Assembly: GCA_949297145.1 (NCBI GenBank)
Contig: CASFQO010000002.1
Location: forward strand, 1 to 64,000
Source: an uncultured Alphaproteobacteria bacterium
GTDB lineage: Bacteria; Pseudomonadota; Alphaproteobacteria; RF32; CAG-239
Direction: 5' to 3'
Length of the DNA: 64,000 bases
The notes under the pieces are model-generated. The model saw only the letters and a list, made by a program, of their open reading frames with translations. It did no database searches and was not told where the DNA came from. The position numbers and the translations under genes were made by a program. Below are positions 24,562-33,015 of the stretch, in pieces. Position 1 is the stretch's first letter; each line of letters begins with the position of its first letter.

Positions 24562-25239
24562 ATGAGAGCATTTATTTCCGGAGCAGGCGGAGGAATAGGC
24601 GGCGCTATCAAAGAATTATATTTGCATAGCGGATATGAAGTGGTGGCACCCCGAAGCTCTGAGCTGGATTTATCAGATATGTCAGCCATTCATAAATGGT
24701 TTGAAACACATCGTGCCGAGTTTGATGTCATCATCCATTGTGCGGGGTACAATAAACCGATGCCGGCACCGGAAATTCCTTTAGAAGAGTTTATGAAGAC
24801 GCAATATGTGAATTACATATCATTGCTGGAAATCGTTAAAGCAAATGATTCGTATTTCAAGGAGCATGGCGGTCACATTGTAGGGATAGGGTCTTTATAT
24901 GCCAGCATATCACGCGAAGGTAGGGCCGCATACACGTGTTCCAAACATGCATTGGTGGGTTTGATTAAAACGTTGGCTTTGGAGTATGGTCCGTATAATG
25001 TTTTATGCAATACGGTATCACCGGGGTTTGTAAATACCAAAATGTTCCAACAAAACAATAACGAAATGAAACGAGCCGAACTTGCGGCCAAGACGGCCAT
25101 CAATCGTTTGGCAGAGCCGGAAGATATCGCCAAGATGGTATATTTTTTAGGCAATCCGGCCAATACATTCATAAGCGGACAAGATATTATCGTAGACGGC
25201 GGTTTTATGGCCGGAAGCTACCAGACAATCAGGAGATAA
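24562..25239 (+). CDS. Short-chain dehydrogenase/reductase (SDR)
   Basis: This 225-residue Rossmann oxidoreductase has a glycine-rich nucleotide site GAGGGIGGAI near 7-16, NNAG-equivalent HCAGYN, catalytic Ser in GIGSLYAS, and the YxxxK pair in AYTCSKHAL. The C-terminal SGQDIIVDGG is typical of classical SDRs such as FabG-like enzymes. Substrate is unknown. A strong AGGAGG SD lies upstream. The next gene starts 3 bases after the stop, so cysS-SDR-xseB-ispA form one operon. Confidence 0.93.
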   Translation: MRAFISGAGGGIGGAIKELYLHSGYEVVAPRSSELDLSDMSAIHKWFETHRAEFDVIIHCAGYNKPMPAPEIPLEEFMKTQYVNYISLLEIVKANDSYFKEHGGHIVGIGSLYASISREGRAAYTCSKHALVGLIKTLALEYGPYNVLCNTVSPGFVNTKMFQQNNNEMKRAELAAKTAINRLAEPEDIAKMVYFLGNPANTFISGQDIIVDGGFMAGSYQTIRR

Positions 25240-25241
25240 AG

Positions 25242-25502
25242 ATGACAGAAGAAAATACCAATTCGGAAGATTTAAGCAAGCTGAGCTTTGAAGATGCTTT
25301 GGCGCAATTAGAAAATATTGTACGAGAATTAGAGAGCGGCAGAATAAAATTGGACGATGCCGTTAATGCTTACGAAAAAGCGATGGCTTTGAAGAAATTA
25401 TGCTCGGAAAAACTTGCCGCCGCCACACTAAAGGTAGAAAAAATCGAGCTGAACAAAGACGGTAGCTTAGGCACGGCTCCATTAGATAATGTAGAGGCCT
25501 AA
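25242..25502 (+). CDS. xseB: Exodeoxyribonuclease VII small subunit
   Basis: This 86-residue protein carries the family signature LSFEDALAQLENIVRELE followed by LDDAVNAYEKAMALKKLC. Several copies bind the large subunit XseA to make a single-strand exonuclease. The length is standard, with a charged coiled-coil fold. xseB before ispA is a widespread gene order. XseA is not in this window. Confidence 0.95.
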   Translation: MTEENTNSEDLSKLSFEDALAQLENIVRELESGRIKLDDAVNAYEKAMALKKLCSEKLAAATLKVEKIELNKDGSLGTAPLDNVEA

Positions 25503-25558
25503 GCCGCAAATAAGAGGAGCGAGAACGAAAATAAGGACGAGGACTAGGGTAGGGAAAT

Positions 25559-26455
25559 ATGATGACTGAAATTGAAGACGTATTGAAGAGTTATTCGGCA
25601 ACTTTTAACCAAGATATGGAAAAATATTTTCCTATAACCGATTCACCGGAGCAACACGCGGTTAAAGCCATGCGTTATAGCGTGATGAATGGTGGGAAAA
25701 GGCTGCGTCCGTTTTTATTGCATGAAACGGCAAAATTATTTGGAGTAGGGTATGAGAAGGCTCTTCCGATAGCGATTTCACTAGAAATGCTGCATACCTA
25801 TTCTCTGATACATGATGATTTACCGGCCATGGATAACGACGATATGCGCCGAGGAAAGCCGACTTGTCATAAAGCCTTTGATGAAGCAACGGCGATTCTG
25901 GCAGGAGACGGCTTATTGACATATGCTTTTGAGGTTTTGAACGGCGCCGATATAGAAGATAGCAAAAAAGTAGAGCTGACATTGCTATTATCAAGATCCG
26001 CCGGTGCGTTTAAGGGGATGATAGCCGGCCAAGTTCTGGATTTATATACGGATACTCATAAAGATTTTCCAAATCCGGAAAGCATTATTCGCCAAACCGA
26101 GGAATTAAAAACAGGATGCTTATTGCGATATCCATGCGAAGCCGGATGCATATTGGGCAATGCTAAAGCCGAAGAAAGAGCTCTGTTGGTTAAATATTCA
26201 CGAAATATCGGCATAGCTTTTCAAATCACTGATGACATATTGGATGTTGAGGGAGATGAACAATTAGTAGGCAAGACTCTCAAAAAGGACAAAGCGCAAA
26301 ATAAATTAAATTTTGTCAGCATATATGGTGTAGAAGGAGCAAAAAACATAGCTCAAAAGCTGATAGCTGAGGCCGAAGACATTTTGTCGGCATTTGGAAA
26401 CAACGGTCAAACACTAAAAAATTTGTCAAGATATATTTTAACCAGAAATCACTAA
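25559..26455 (+). CDS. ispA: Polyprenyl (farnesyl/geranylgeranyl) diphosphate synthase
   Basis: This 298-residue trans-prenyltransferase condenses isopentenyl diphosphate with allylic diphosphates. The first Asp-rich motif is DDLPAMDND at 86-94 with RRGKPT after it. The second is ITDDILD near residue 223. GGKRLRP (45-51) binds diphosphate. The residues before the first motif are bulky, as in farnesyl synthases. The start could be either of two adjacent ATGs. dxs, the usual next gene in this operon, is absent here. Confidence 0.93.
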   Translation: MMTEIEDVLKSYSATFNQDMEKYFPITDSPEQHAVKAMRYSVMNGGKRLRPFLLHETAKLFGVGYEKALPIAISLEMLHTYSLIHDDLPAMDNDDMRRGKPTCHKAFDEATAILAGDGLLTYAFEVLNGADIEDSKKVELTLLLSRSAGAFKGMIAGQVLDLYTDTHKDFPNPESIIRQTEELKTGCLLRYPCEAGCILGNAKAEERALLVKYSRNIGIAFQITDDILDVEGDEQLVGKTLKKDKAQNKLNFVSIYGVEGAKNIAQKLIAEAEDILSAFGNNGQTLKNLSRYILTRNH

Positions 26456-26484
26456 AATATGGCATTTTTGTAACAAAAAACACC

Positions 26485-26513
26485 TTGCCAAGGTCTTAAA
26501 AATCTGGTATACT
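26485..26513 (+). promoter_or_regulatory. Predicted promoter of 26556 gene
   Basis: TTGCCA (26485-26490), a 17-base spacer and TATACT (26508-26513) lie 43 bases before the gene start, just after ispA ends. Confidence 0.6.
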
Positions 26514-26555
26514 CCAATTATAAATAGAAGAGAATTATTATAGGAGGAGCAAACC

Positions 26556-26945
26556 ATGAGCAAAGAAGTAAAAAAGGAGCTAAACGGCAAAGACTTTGTT
26601 GCGAAGCTGGAAGGCTGCAAGACCCCAAAGGCTATATTTGGTTTATTGTCAGAAACGATGGATAAAGAAGTCCTGAAAAATCGTCTGCAAAATGTGCGGG
26701 ATAATGACTTGGTTGTTGCTCTGAATGCGCAGGTAGCAAGGTTTAATGCCAGCCAAGGCCTAAGGACATCACATCAAGACTGTGTGAACATGGCTGCCGA
26801 TAAATATCAACAAATCAGCAAAAAAGGAGTGAAATTCTTTAAAGCTGAAATGAATAAATACATTACCGGACAAGAAAAAGAGGCAAATGCAAAACAATTG
26901 GCAAATGCCGTCATTATGGCAGGTCAAAAATATGCCCGAGATTGA
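26556..26945 (+). CDS. Hypothetical small basic helical protein
   Basis: This 129-residue protein is not recognised. It is lysine-rich, apparently all-helical, without signal peptide or membrane helix. It has a strong GGAGGAG SD, its own promoter and its own terminator, which is the layout of a well-expressed single gene. The final helix ends in a KYARD tail. Confidence 0.75.
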   Translation: MSKEVKKELNGKDFVAKLEGCKTPKAIFGLLSETMDKEVLKNRLQNVRDNDLVVALNAQVARFNASQGLRTSHQDCVNMAADKYQQISKKGVKFFKAEMNKYITGQEKEANAKQLANAVIMAGQKYARD

Positions 26946-26975
26946 TAATCTTAAATTTTATAAATTCATTATACA

Positions 26976-27006
26976 AAAAACTCCCTTATCAAAAAGGGAG
27001 TTTTTA
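26976..27006 (+). terminator. Intrinsic terminator
   Basis: AACTCCCTT (26979-26987) pairs with AAGGGAGTT (26994-27002), followed by T residues. It can also serve the convergent DUF805 gene. Confidence 0.88.
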
Positions 27007-27029
27007 TAGTTTGGTAAAGGGCGCAAATA

Positions 27030-27869
27030 CTATTCAACATAAATATTTTGACCATACGCGTTGTCATCCTTTTTTCCTCTGATAAAGGGGAGGATAATGA
27101 TGGTAATGCCAAGCAGCAACCAACAACCGCTCAAATTTAAATCGTGCAAGCGTCTCCATGCAACGCTAAAGACCGGATAGATAAAGATTAAAAGAAAAGC
27201 TGCAACCCAAAACGTGGTTGTTGTCGGAAGAATATAAGCTACAAGACAAGGTAAAACCACTAAAAGCCCCCAAAAGGTATTAAATTCTTTACGAGAAGCC
27301 CGTCCTTTGAGGGTGCAAAAATTCTCAGTAAAAATAGAACAAGCAATTTGCCCAAACGAGCGGTTGCTATAACTGATTTTTTCAACATTTGGATCTTCGT
27401 ATTCGCTATAAATATTTGTATCAAAACGATTGTCTGCTCTGTCACCTTTAAAGAAAGGGGCAAAAAGCGAGGGAATAAATAACAATAACCACCAACCTCT
27501 CAAATTAAAATCGTGCAAACGACGCACGAGAAGACTGATTGACGGAACAGAAACAAGAAAGAATGAAACGATATCATTGATATGTGTAAGAGTGGTAATA
27601 TCTTGAGCATTATGAGAAGATAAACCAAAGACAATTTTCCCGCCAAAGTAAATTAAAAGAAAAATCACTATAGAATAAACATACCCTAAAACAAGACCGG
27701 CCCAATATTCTTTTCTGGAAGCGCGTCCCTTAAAATTAAAATAATTCCGTCCCCAAAAATCAGTCACAAAAAAGCGTACCCAGTTAGAAGAAGCAGGCAA
27801 GCTATAAGAAGGCAGTTTATTTGCAGCAACATCAAGTTGTTCAGTAGCATCATCAGTTAGAGTAATCAT
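27030..27869 (-). CDS. Tandem DUF805 membrane protein
   Basis: This 279-residue protein has two complete DUF805 units. Each has FKGRASRKEYW or LKGRASRKEF, two or more membrane helices, and RRLHDFNLRGWW or RRLHDLNLSGCW followed by GDRADNRFDTN or GKKDDNAYGQN. DUF805 proteins are normally single units of about 120 residues, so this is an internal duplication. Function of the family is unknown. The start is ATG with GGGAGAA upstream. Confidence 0.9.
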   Translation of the reverse strand: MITLTDDATEQLDVAANKLPSYSLPASSNWVRFFVTDFWGRNYFNFKGRASRKEYWAGLVLGYVYSIVIFLLIYFGGKIVFGLSSHNAQDITTLTHINDIVSFFLVSVPSISLLVRRLHDFNLRGWWLLLFIPSLFAPFFKGDRADNRFDTNIYSEYEDPNVEKISYSNRSFGQIACSIFTENFCTLKGRASRKEFNTFWGLLVVLPCLVAYILPTTTTFWVAAFLLIFIYPVFSVAWRRLHDLNLSGCWLLLGITIIILPFIRGKKDDNAYGQNIYVE

Positions 27870-27947
27870 ATGAATTCTCCCAAATTAATTTTTTTCTATA
27901 GAATAAAAAGAAATAGTTAAGAAATATAAAAGAAATATAACACAAAA

Positions 27948-27975
27948 TAAAAAAAGCGGCCCGACGACCGCTTTT
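27948..27975 (-). terminator. Intrinsic terminator
   Basis: AAAAGCGG (27952-27959) pairs with CCGCTTTT (27968-27975), with more T residues on the minus strand. It ends the 28005-30728 minus-strand genes. Confidence 0.8.
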
Positions 27976-28004
27976 AAATATTATATAAAATCAAATAGAT
28001 AACA

Positions 28005-28613
28005 CTACTCAATACAGCAATCAACCGCCTTGCGAACAAAGGCTTTCATCTTGGCAAATGCGGTTTTGGGCTCTTCGTCTGCAACAGATTCGGTTGTCGC
28101 GGACTCTTCTACCGGAGAACTAGCTGCCACTCCGGCGGCATCAATTTTTTCGCTGATTTTCTTAATGTCCTCAACGCTGTCTTCAATCCATTTAACGTTG
28201 TTGACATCAAGCATATTCATATTTAAGCCCCAGAAAAGACAATATAGATCATAAGCTTTGTTAAAGAGGTCATAGGCTTGTTCTTTGTTTCCCAAACTCT
28301 GCTGCTTGGTACCAACTTCCATCAAACGCATGGAAGAAGCCAGCAAGTGCTTAGATATACACCACACTTCACCCTCATAACTCGGGATAATTTTCATCAT
28401 GAGCTTTTTGCGAGTTTCGCGCACATCTTCAATCAAATCATAAAAGGAAGTTTTACCGGTTTTAGCCCCCGAAAAAACAAGATGCTCCTCAATGGAAATA
28501 AGGTTCATGATAGCAATCGTCAAATCCTGATCCGAAGATAAATCTTTCGGATTAACTTTTTTGGTTGCATCAATACGCTCCACAAATTCTTTAACGTTTT
28601 CTGCTTTTTTCAT
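28005..28613 (-). CDS. Hypothetical helical protein
   Basis: This 202-residue protein is not recognised. A helical core (about 1-150) resembles a four-helix-type bundle, with SIEEHLVFSGAKTGKTSFYDLI near 41-62 and a WCISKHLLASSMRLMEVG helix. An acidic, Ala/Ser/Glu-rich linker (about 163-185) and a short amphipathic Lys-rich tail with CC near the end follow. GAKTGKTS is not a true Walker A, having no strand before it and the wrong spacing. It lies 13 bases after the next upstream gene, so the two are probably cotranscribed. Confidence 0.75.
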   Translation of the reverse strand: MKKAENVKEFVERIDATKKVNPKDLSSDQDLTIAIMNLISIEEHLVFSGAKTGKTSFYDLIEDVRETRKKLMMKIIPSYEGEVWCISKHLLASSMRLMEVGTKQQSLGNKEQAYDLFNKAYDLYCLFWGLNMNMLDVNNVKWIEDSVEDIKKISEKIDAAGVAASSPVEESATTESVADEEPKTAFAKMKAFVRKAVDCCIE

Positions 28614-28626
28614 CTCAAATCTCCAC

Positions 28627-29157
28627 TTAAATATTACTCAAATCCGGAAGCGCCGGGGTGCAAAGCTGCAGATAAGCAAATAACCAAGAGGTAAGAGCCA
28701 GAGCCACAACCGGAACAACAACTTTTTCAAACGGAAAATGCGCATGTCCGCCGTTATTTTTCTTCATCCATTGATAAAATTCGGAAGAATAGTGCAAAAC
28801 CAAAGCTCCGCAAATAGTTGCGAACAAGAACGGATCAATCCAAAAAACAAGAATGGCCTTAGGTGTATAAATCAAATGAGAAATATAGATAAAGCCGATC
28901 ATGGCAACAGATAAAGTAAGAACAATAAAATCTCTGCCTTTAAAGAAATAATTTTTCTTATCCATCCATTTCAGCGTCCAATAGCCGAGTAACAACAAAA
29001 AGGCACCGGACCAAACCCCGACAACAGCGTCATCAACGCCCAATCTTCTGGCAATTTCAAGCGAAGCTCCCACAGCAACCGTGCATACGGCACAAGCAGG
29101 GTTAGCCATGGCTTGCATACTAATCAAACAAAGCGATACAACAAATAAAGCTAACAT
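28627..29157 (-). CDS. Small membrane protein with N-terminal CxxC
   Basis: This 176-residue protein has an N-terminal signal or TM helix ending AMANPACAVCTVAVGASLEIARRLGVDD, then three to four further membrane helices. The CAVC directly after the signal segment suggests a periplasmic thiol or metal site. Proteins with this N-terminal block are seen in several uncultured bacteria, function unknown (from general knowledge). It has a GAGGG SD and is upstream of the 28005 gene in the same direction. Confidence 0.75.
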   Translation of the reverse strand: MLALFVVSLCLISMQAMANPACAVCTVAVGASLEIARRLGVDDAVVGVWSGAFLLLLGYWTLKWMDKKNYFFKGRDFIVLTLSVAMIGFIYISHLIYTPKAILVFWIDPFLFATICGALVLHYSSEFYQWMKKNNGGHAHFPFEKVVVPVVALALTSWLFAYLQLCTPALPDLSNI

Positions 29158-29252
29158 TTCAAACCCTCATAAAACAAATCTCAAACAAGTATGGCTGATA
29201 TATAAGCAAAGTCAAATTTTTTTTAAGAGTTATAAGCCAAGAAAGCAAGGCG

Positions 29253-30728
29253 TTATTTCGCCAAATACTGCCAAAAAATATCTGTTTGATAATCTTTTGC
29301 CGTAAACTGGTGATTAGCGCTCCAACCAAAGACCGGCATAGTGACAACTTTTTGGTTGAGGGTATAAATCCCGTCTGCCACCAAATCTAATTGATGATGT
29401 TTTTGCACAAAATATATCCCTCTGAAAAATTCAAAACCGGGCGTTGCCGCACCCAAAATGAGCAGGAACGCTAACAAACCTTTCGCCCACCGTTTATGTT
29501 CCTTTTCAAAAAGAAAGCGGAAAACATAGATAGAAAGAATAATCAGTGGCGGCAGAGAGGCCCGCATACAAAAATTATTTTGCTGATCTAAGCGGAAAAA
29601 AGGAATAAGGCATAATAAAGCGATAGAAGTCACAAAGAAAAGATGTTTTCTGTAAGCCGGAGCAATAATCAGCGCATAGAGCAGAAATTCCAAAAGCAAG
29701 AAAATGAGCAACCGCCACGACGATGTTTGGTCAAAAATATACCATAACCGATCAATTCCCTCAGAGTTGGTTATAAAATATAACACACAAACCGGCAATA
29801 GCCAAAAAACACCGATAATATTTGGAATAGAAAAGATATTCGTGAAAATAAACTCTTTTTTCAGCTGCGTTTGCATAAATTGTTGAACGGCATAAGCGAG
29901 CATAAAGATTCCCAGAGAGGCCGCCGGATAAGGTGAGAAGAACAACGCTAAAACAATCAAAAATCCAAAATTCTGAATTTTTCTCTCATTAAAAACAAGC
30001 AGCGTAATCAAAGCAATCGGAATAAATTGGTTAAATACCCAAAACATCGCCGTAGAAAAAGAAGAATATTGCATAAAAGTCGCCCACCAATCCAGATGGA
30101 AGATAAAAGGCTGCGGCTGTGTTCTAAAAAAGATAATTCCGATAATATCTAACCCTGAAAACAAAATAAAGAGGATAGCAACAGCCATAGATTTTTTGAA
30201 AGAAACCGTTTTAAGCGCTAAAGCCAGATGCGCAAAAATTAAAATCGTCCCGCACACGGCATAAATAAATAAGAAAATATTGGCAATATAAAAATTCCAA
30301 TAAGCACTGTTTACCCAAAGCGCAGAGAGTTTACCTAAAGCCGCCGGAACGAGCCAAAACCCCATGTAATAAACCAAAGGCGTATCGGCTTTATCATAAA
30401 AAACCGGCCACTCGTATGTTAGCAAATCACGAAAAACGGCATTTCTGAAATGATAATCAAAAGATTGATAATAAAAATATCCGATACCGGCACAAAAGCA
30501 CCAAATTACGGCAAGAATACCGAAACCGTAAAAAGTTTTAGCACTAAGCTCCCAATTAGATGAAGATGCGGTGTATCCCTGATAAATTTTATAAAAAGCC
30601 CCTAAAAACAAAAATGCAAGAGAGATAGCAAAAAAACAATTTAGCCACGAGCAAATAAAGATAAATAAAGGTAGCGCCAAATAGCCGTAAGAAACCTTAA
30701 AAAGCATTTGAGAGTTAAAACGAAACAT
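29253..30728 (-). CDS. Multi-spanning membrane protein, GT-C-like
   Basis: This protein of about 491 residues has roughly a dozen predicted membrane helices and a C-terminal periplasmic-looking tail of about 60 residues. Early loop 1 holds DYHFRNAVFRDLLTYEWPVFYD, with acidic residues in the position typical of GT-C glycosyltransferases (lipid-phosphate-sugar dependent). Substrate and exact family are unknown. The ATG at 30728 is preferred, since GGAGGAG lies 8 bases upstream. A longer TTG start would bury that SD. Confidence 0.72.
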   Translation of the reverse strand: MFRFNSQMLFKVSYGYLALPLFIFICSWLNCFFAISLAFLFLGAFYKIYQGYTASSSNWELSAKTFYGFGILAVIWCFCAGIGYFYYQSFDYHFRNAVFRDLLTYEWPVFYDKADTPLVYYMGFWLVPAALGKLSALWVNSAYWNFYIANIFLFIYAVCGTILIFAHLALALKTVSFKKSMAVAILFILFSGLDIIGIIFFRTQPQPFIFHLDWWATFMQYSSFSTAMFWVFNQFIPIALITLLVFNERKIQNFGFLIVLALFFSPYPAASLGIFMLAYAVQQFMQTQLKKEFIFTNIFSIPNIIGVFWLLPVCVLYFITNSEGIDRLWYIFDQTSSWRLLIFLLLEFLLYALIIAPAYRKHLFFVTSIALLCLIPFFRLDQQNNFCMRASLPPLIILSIYVFRFLFEKEHKRWAKGLLAFLLILGAATPGFEFFRGIYFVQKHHQLDLVADGIYTLNQKVVTMPVFGWSANHQFTAKDYQTDIFWQYLAK

Positions 30729-30744
30729 TTGGTACTCCTCCAAG

Positions 30745-30769
30745 GCAAAAAGGGGCGTTTCCGCCCCTT
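30745..30769 (-). terminator. Intrinsic terminator after terC
   Basis: AAGGGGCG (30750-30757) pairs with CGCCCCTT (30762-30769), with a T-run on the minus strand. It sits between the TerC stop and the next gene's SD, so it should limit readthrough into the GT-C gene. Confidence 0.85.
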
Positions 30770-30783
30770 ATCAAAGATAAAGC

Positions 30784-31776
30784 CTAAGCTCTAACATGTT
30801 TATCTTTTTTCTCTTTAAAGAGCGACAAGAAAATACTGCCGAACAACAAAGAAAACGTAACGGTTAAAGAATGCCATGTCTCGAGCTCTATGCCAAATTT
30901 CGGCAAGAAAATCTTAAGTCCGATAAAGATAAGCACGATAGACAAAGCCTGCTTAAGATAAACAAAACGATGAACCGCCGCCTCAAGCAAGAAATAGAGA
31001 GCTCTTAAGCCTAAGATGGCAAAGATGTTACTGGTGTAAACGATGAATACATCATCCGTGAGCAAGAAAATAGCCGGAATACTGTCCAGAGCAAAAACCA
31101 CATCCATCAATTCAATCGTAATAAGCGCAAAGAGCAGAGGCGTAATATAATGCTTACCGTTTTTCTTAGTGATGAAATGCGGACCATCAATTTCATGCGT
31201 AACCGGAAAATATTTTTCCACAAAACGGTAGATGGCGCTGTTTTTGATATTTTCTTCATTATCTTCATGTTCATCTTTTTTGAGTGAATGCATAGCCATC
31301 TTGACGCCTGTATAAATAAGAAAAGCAGAGAAGATATAGAGCACCCAGTGGAAGTTTTTGATTAACGCTTCACCAACGCCGATAAGCAGCGCACGCATAA
31401 CGATAGCCCCTAAGATTCCCCAAAAGAGCACACGGTGCTGATAAATTCTCGGAACGCCGATGCTGGTAAAGATAATGGACATCACAAAAATATTATCCAT
31501 AGACAAGCTTTTCTCAACCAAGAAACCGGTAAAATACTCCATAGCTTTATTAGTGCCTTCTTCATACCAAACAAAAACACCAAAAAGAAGTCCGGCACCG
31601 ATATAAGCCGCACAAACCCACAACGTATGCGCAAAACTGGGAACTTCATTTTTGCGGTTAAAGACGCACAAATCTAAAAACAACAAAACAATAACGGCAA
31701 TACCGAAACAAGTCCACATCAACTCTTGTGAAAGTACGGCATGATGCGTAAACAAATACTGTAATTTTTCTAACAT
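30784..31776 (-). CDS. TerC/Alx-family membrane protein
   Basis: This 330-residue protein has about nine membrane helices. Typical TerC blocks are present: EYFTGFLVEKSLSMDNIFV near 81-99, and a second repeat with TIELMDVVFALDSIPAIF. The conserved Asp residues in these are thought to pass metal ions, and Alx-type members export manganese. No yybP-ykoY-like leader is visible upstream. It is monocistronic, with its own terminator. Confidence 0.93.
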   Translation of the reverse strand: MLEKLQYLFTHHAVLSQELMWTCFGIAVIVLLFLDLCVFNRKNEVPSFAHTLWVCAAYIGAGLLFGVFVWYEEGTNKAMEYFTGFLVEKSLSMDNIFVMSIIFTSIGVPRIYQHRVLFWGILGAIVMRALLIGVGEALIKNFHWVLYIFSAFLIYTGVKMAMHSLKKDEHEDNEENIKNSAIYRFVEKYFPVTHEIDGPHFITKKNGKHYITPLLFALITIELMDVVFALDSIPAIFLLTDDVFIVYTSNIFAILGLRALYFLLEAAVHRFVYLKQALSIVLIFIGLKIFLPKFGIELETWHSLTVTFSLLFGSIFLSLFKEKKDKHVRA

Positions 31777-31865
31777 AATTTCAATCCGTATGAGTTAAAT
31801 TAAAAATAAAGTCTGATAAACAACATGATAGAATACGATTACGGTTAATAAGCACAATGTCAAGG

Positions 31866-32831
31866 CTAAATTTCCAAATTCCACACCGTTTGAATAATAT
31901 CTTCAACATTGGTATATTGTGGAGACCAGCCCAAAATTTGGTGTGCCAAATCTGCATTAGCCGTCAATTTAGCCGGATCACCCGGACGTCTTGCGGCGTA
32001 ATCATAATTTAATTTTTTACCGATAACTTTTTCTGTCGCCTCAACAATTTCTTTAACACTGGTGCCTTTTCCCGTACCGAGATTAAGCACAAGAGACGTA
32101 TTTTTATTCATCATATATTTTAAGGCCAACGTATGCGCCCGCGCCAAATCGGAAACATGAACATAATCCCGAACGCAAGTTCCGTCGGGTGTGTCATAAT
32201 CATTACCGAAAATAGAGAACTTTTCTCTTTTTCCGGTTGCGGCTTCCATAATAATCGGCATTAGATTTTGCGGATTTCTTTCTTTACCGCGAATAGCCCC
32301 TCCGGCATCATATCCGACAGCGTTAAAATAGCGCAAAGCCGTATAGTTTAATTTGCCGAGTTGAGAAAACCAACGCATATTGTCTTCAATGGCAAGTTTT
32401 GTATATCCATAGTAGTTAATCGGGTTAATCGGGTGTTTTTCATCAATCGGACAATATTGCGGCATACCATAAACAGCGGCAGAAGAGGAGAATACAATAT
32501 ATTTAACGTTGTTTTCAACCATGGCGTTTAAGATATTGATAGAGCCGGAAATATTATTTTCTGCATAAAGAGATGGGTTAATCATAGATTCGCCGACAGC
32601 TTTTTTTGCTGCCAGATGAATAACGGCGTCAATACCGGTCTTAAAAACATTGTGAAGTTTTTCTTTATCAAGAATATTACCCAGAACAAACTCAGCTCCC
32701 GGCAAAACATTAACCTTATCGCCGCTTGATAAATCATCATAAACCACAACCTTAAAGCCCTCGTCCAATAATTGCTTTTGAACGTGGCTGCCAATATAAC
32801 CGGCCCCTCCGGCAACTAAAACTCTTTCCAA
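31866..32831 (-). CDS. galE: UDP-glucose 4-epimerase
   Basis: This 321-residue extended SDR interconverts UDP-glucose and UDP-galactose for glycan synthesis. NAD site is GGAGYIGSH at 8-16, catalytic Ser in FSSSAAVYG, YxxxK in YYGYTKLAIE, and CVRDYVHVSDLARAH in the C-terminal half is characteristic of GalE. The start is TTG at 32831, with GGGAG about 9 bases upstream and no closer ATG. It lies divergent to dnaB. Confidence 0.93.
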   Translation of the reverse strand: MERVLVAGGAGYIGSHVQKQLLDEGFKVVVYDDLSSGDKVNVLPGAEFVLGNILDKEKLHNVFKTGIDAVIHLAAKKAVGESMINPSLYAENNISGSINILNAMVENNVKYIVFSSSAAVYGMPQYCPIDEKHPINPINYYGYTKLAIEDNMRWFSQLGKLNYTALRYFNAVGYDAGGAIRGKERNPQNLMPIIMEAATGKREKFSIFGNDYDTPDGTCVRDYVHVSDLARAHTLALKYMMNKNTSLVLNLGTGKGTSVKEIVEATEKVIGKKLNYDYAARRPGDPAKLTANADLAHQILGWSPQYTNVEDIIQTVWNLEI

Positions 32832-32916
32832 AACTTAAAACTCCCTTATAAAAAAAAGCACTGTTTACCGACAAAAGATATCACGCAAGTGCATAAAATA
32901 AAGGCGCGAAAAGACT

Positions 32917-32925
32917 TTATCCACA
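32917..32925 (+). promoter_or_regulatory. Perfect DnaA box upstream of dnaB
   Basis: TTATCCACA matches the consensus TTATNCACA exactly. It lies in the galE-dnaB divergent gap, 91 bases before the dnaB start. A partial relative ATCCACA follows. One box alone suggests DnaA-linked control of dnaB rather than an origin. Confidence 0.55.
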
Positions 32926-33015
32926 CAATCCACAAGCCAAAGTTTTTTTACGTGCAATTCATCTCTGATTGTACCATAACGCGAAAAGAAAGAGAGTAAA
33001 AAGGATTCTTAAAAA

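Noticed and set aside
28005-28613. Walker A NTPase (GAKTGKTS) in the 202-residue protein
   Set aside because: No preceding hydrophobic strand, no Walker B, and an otherwise all-helical sequence.
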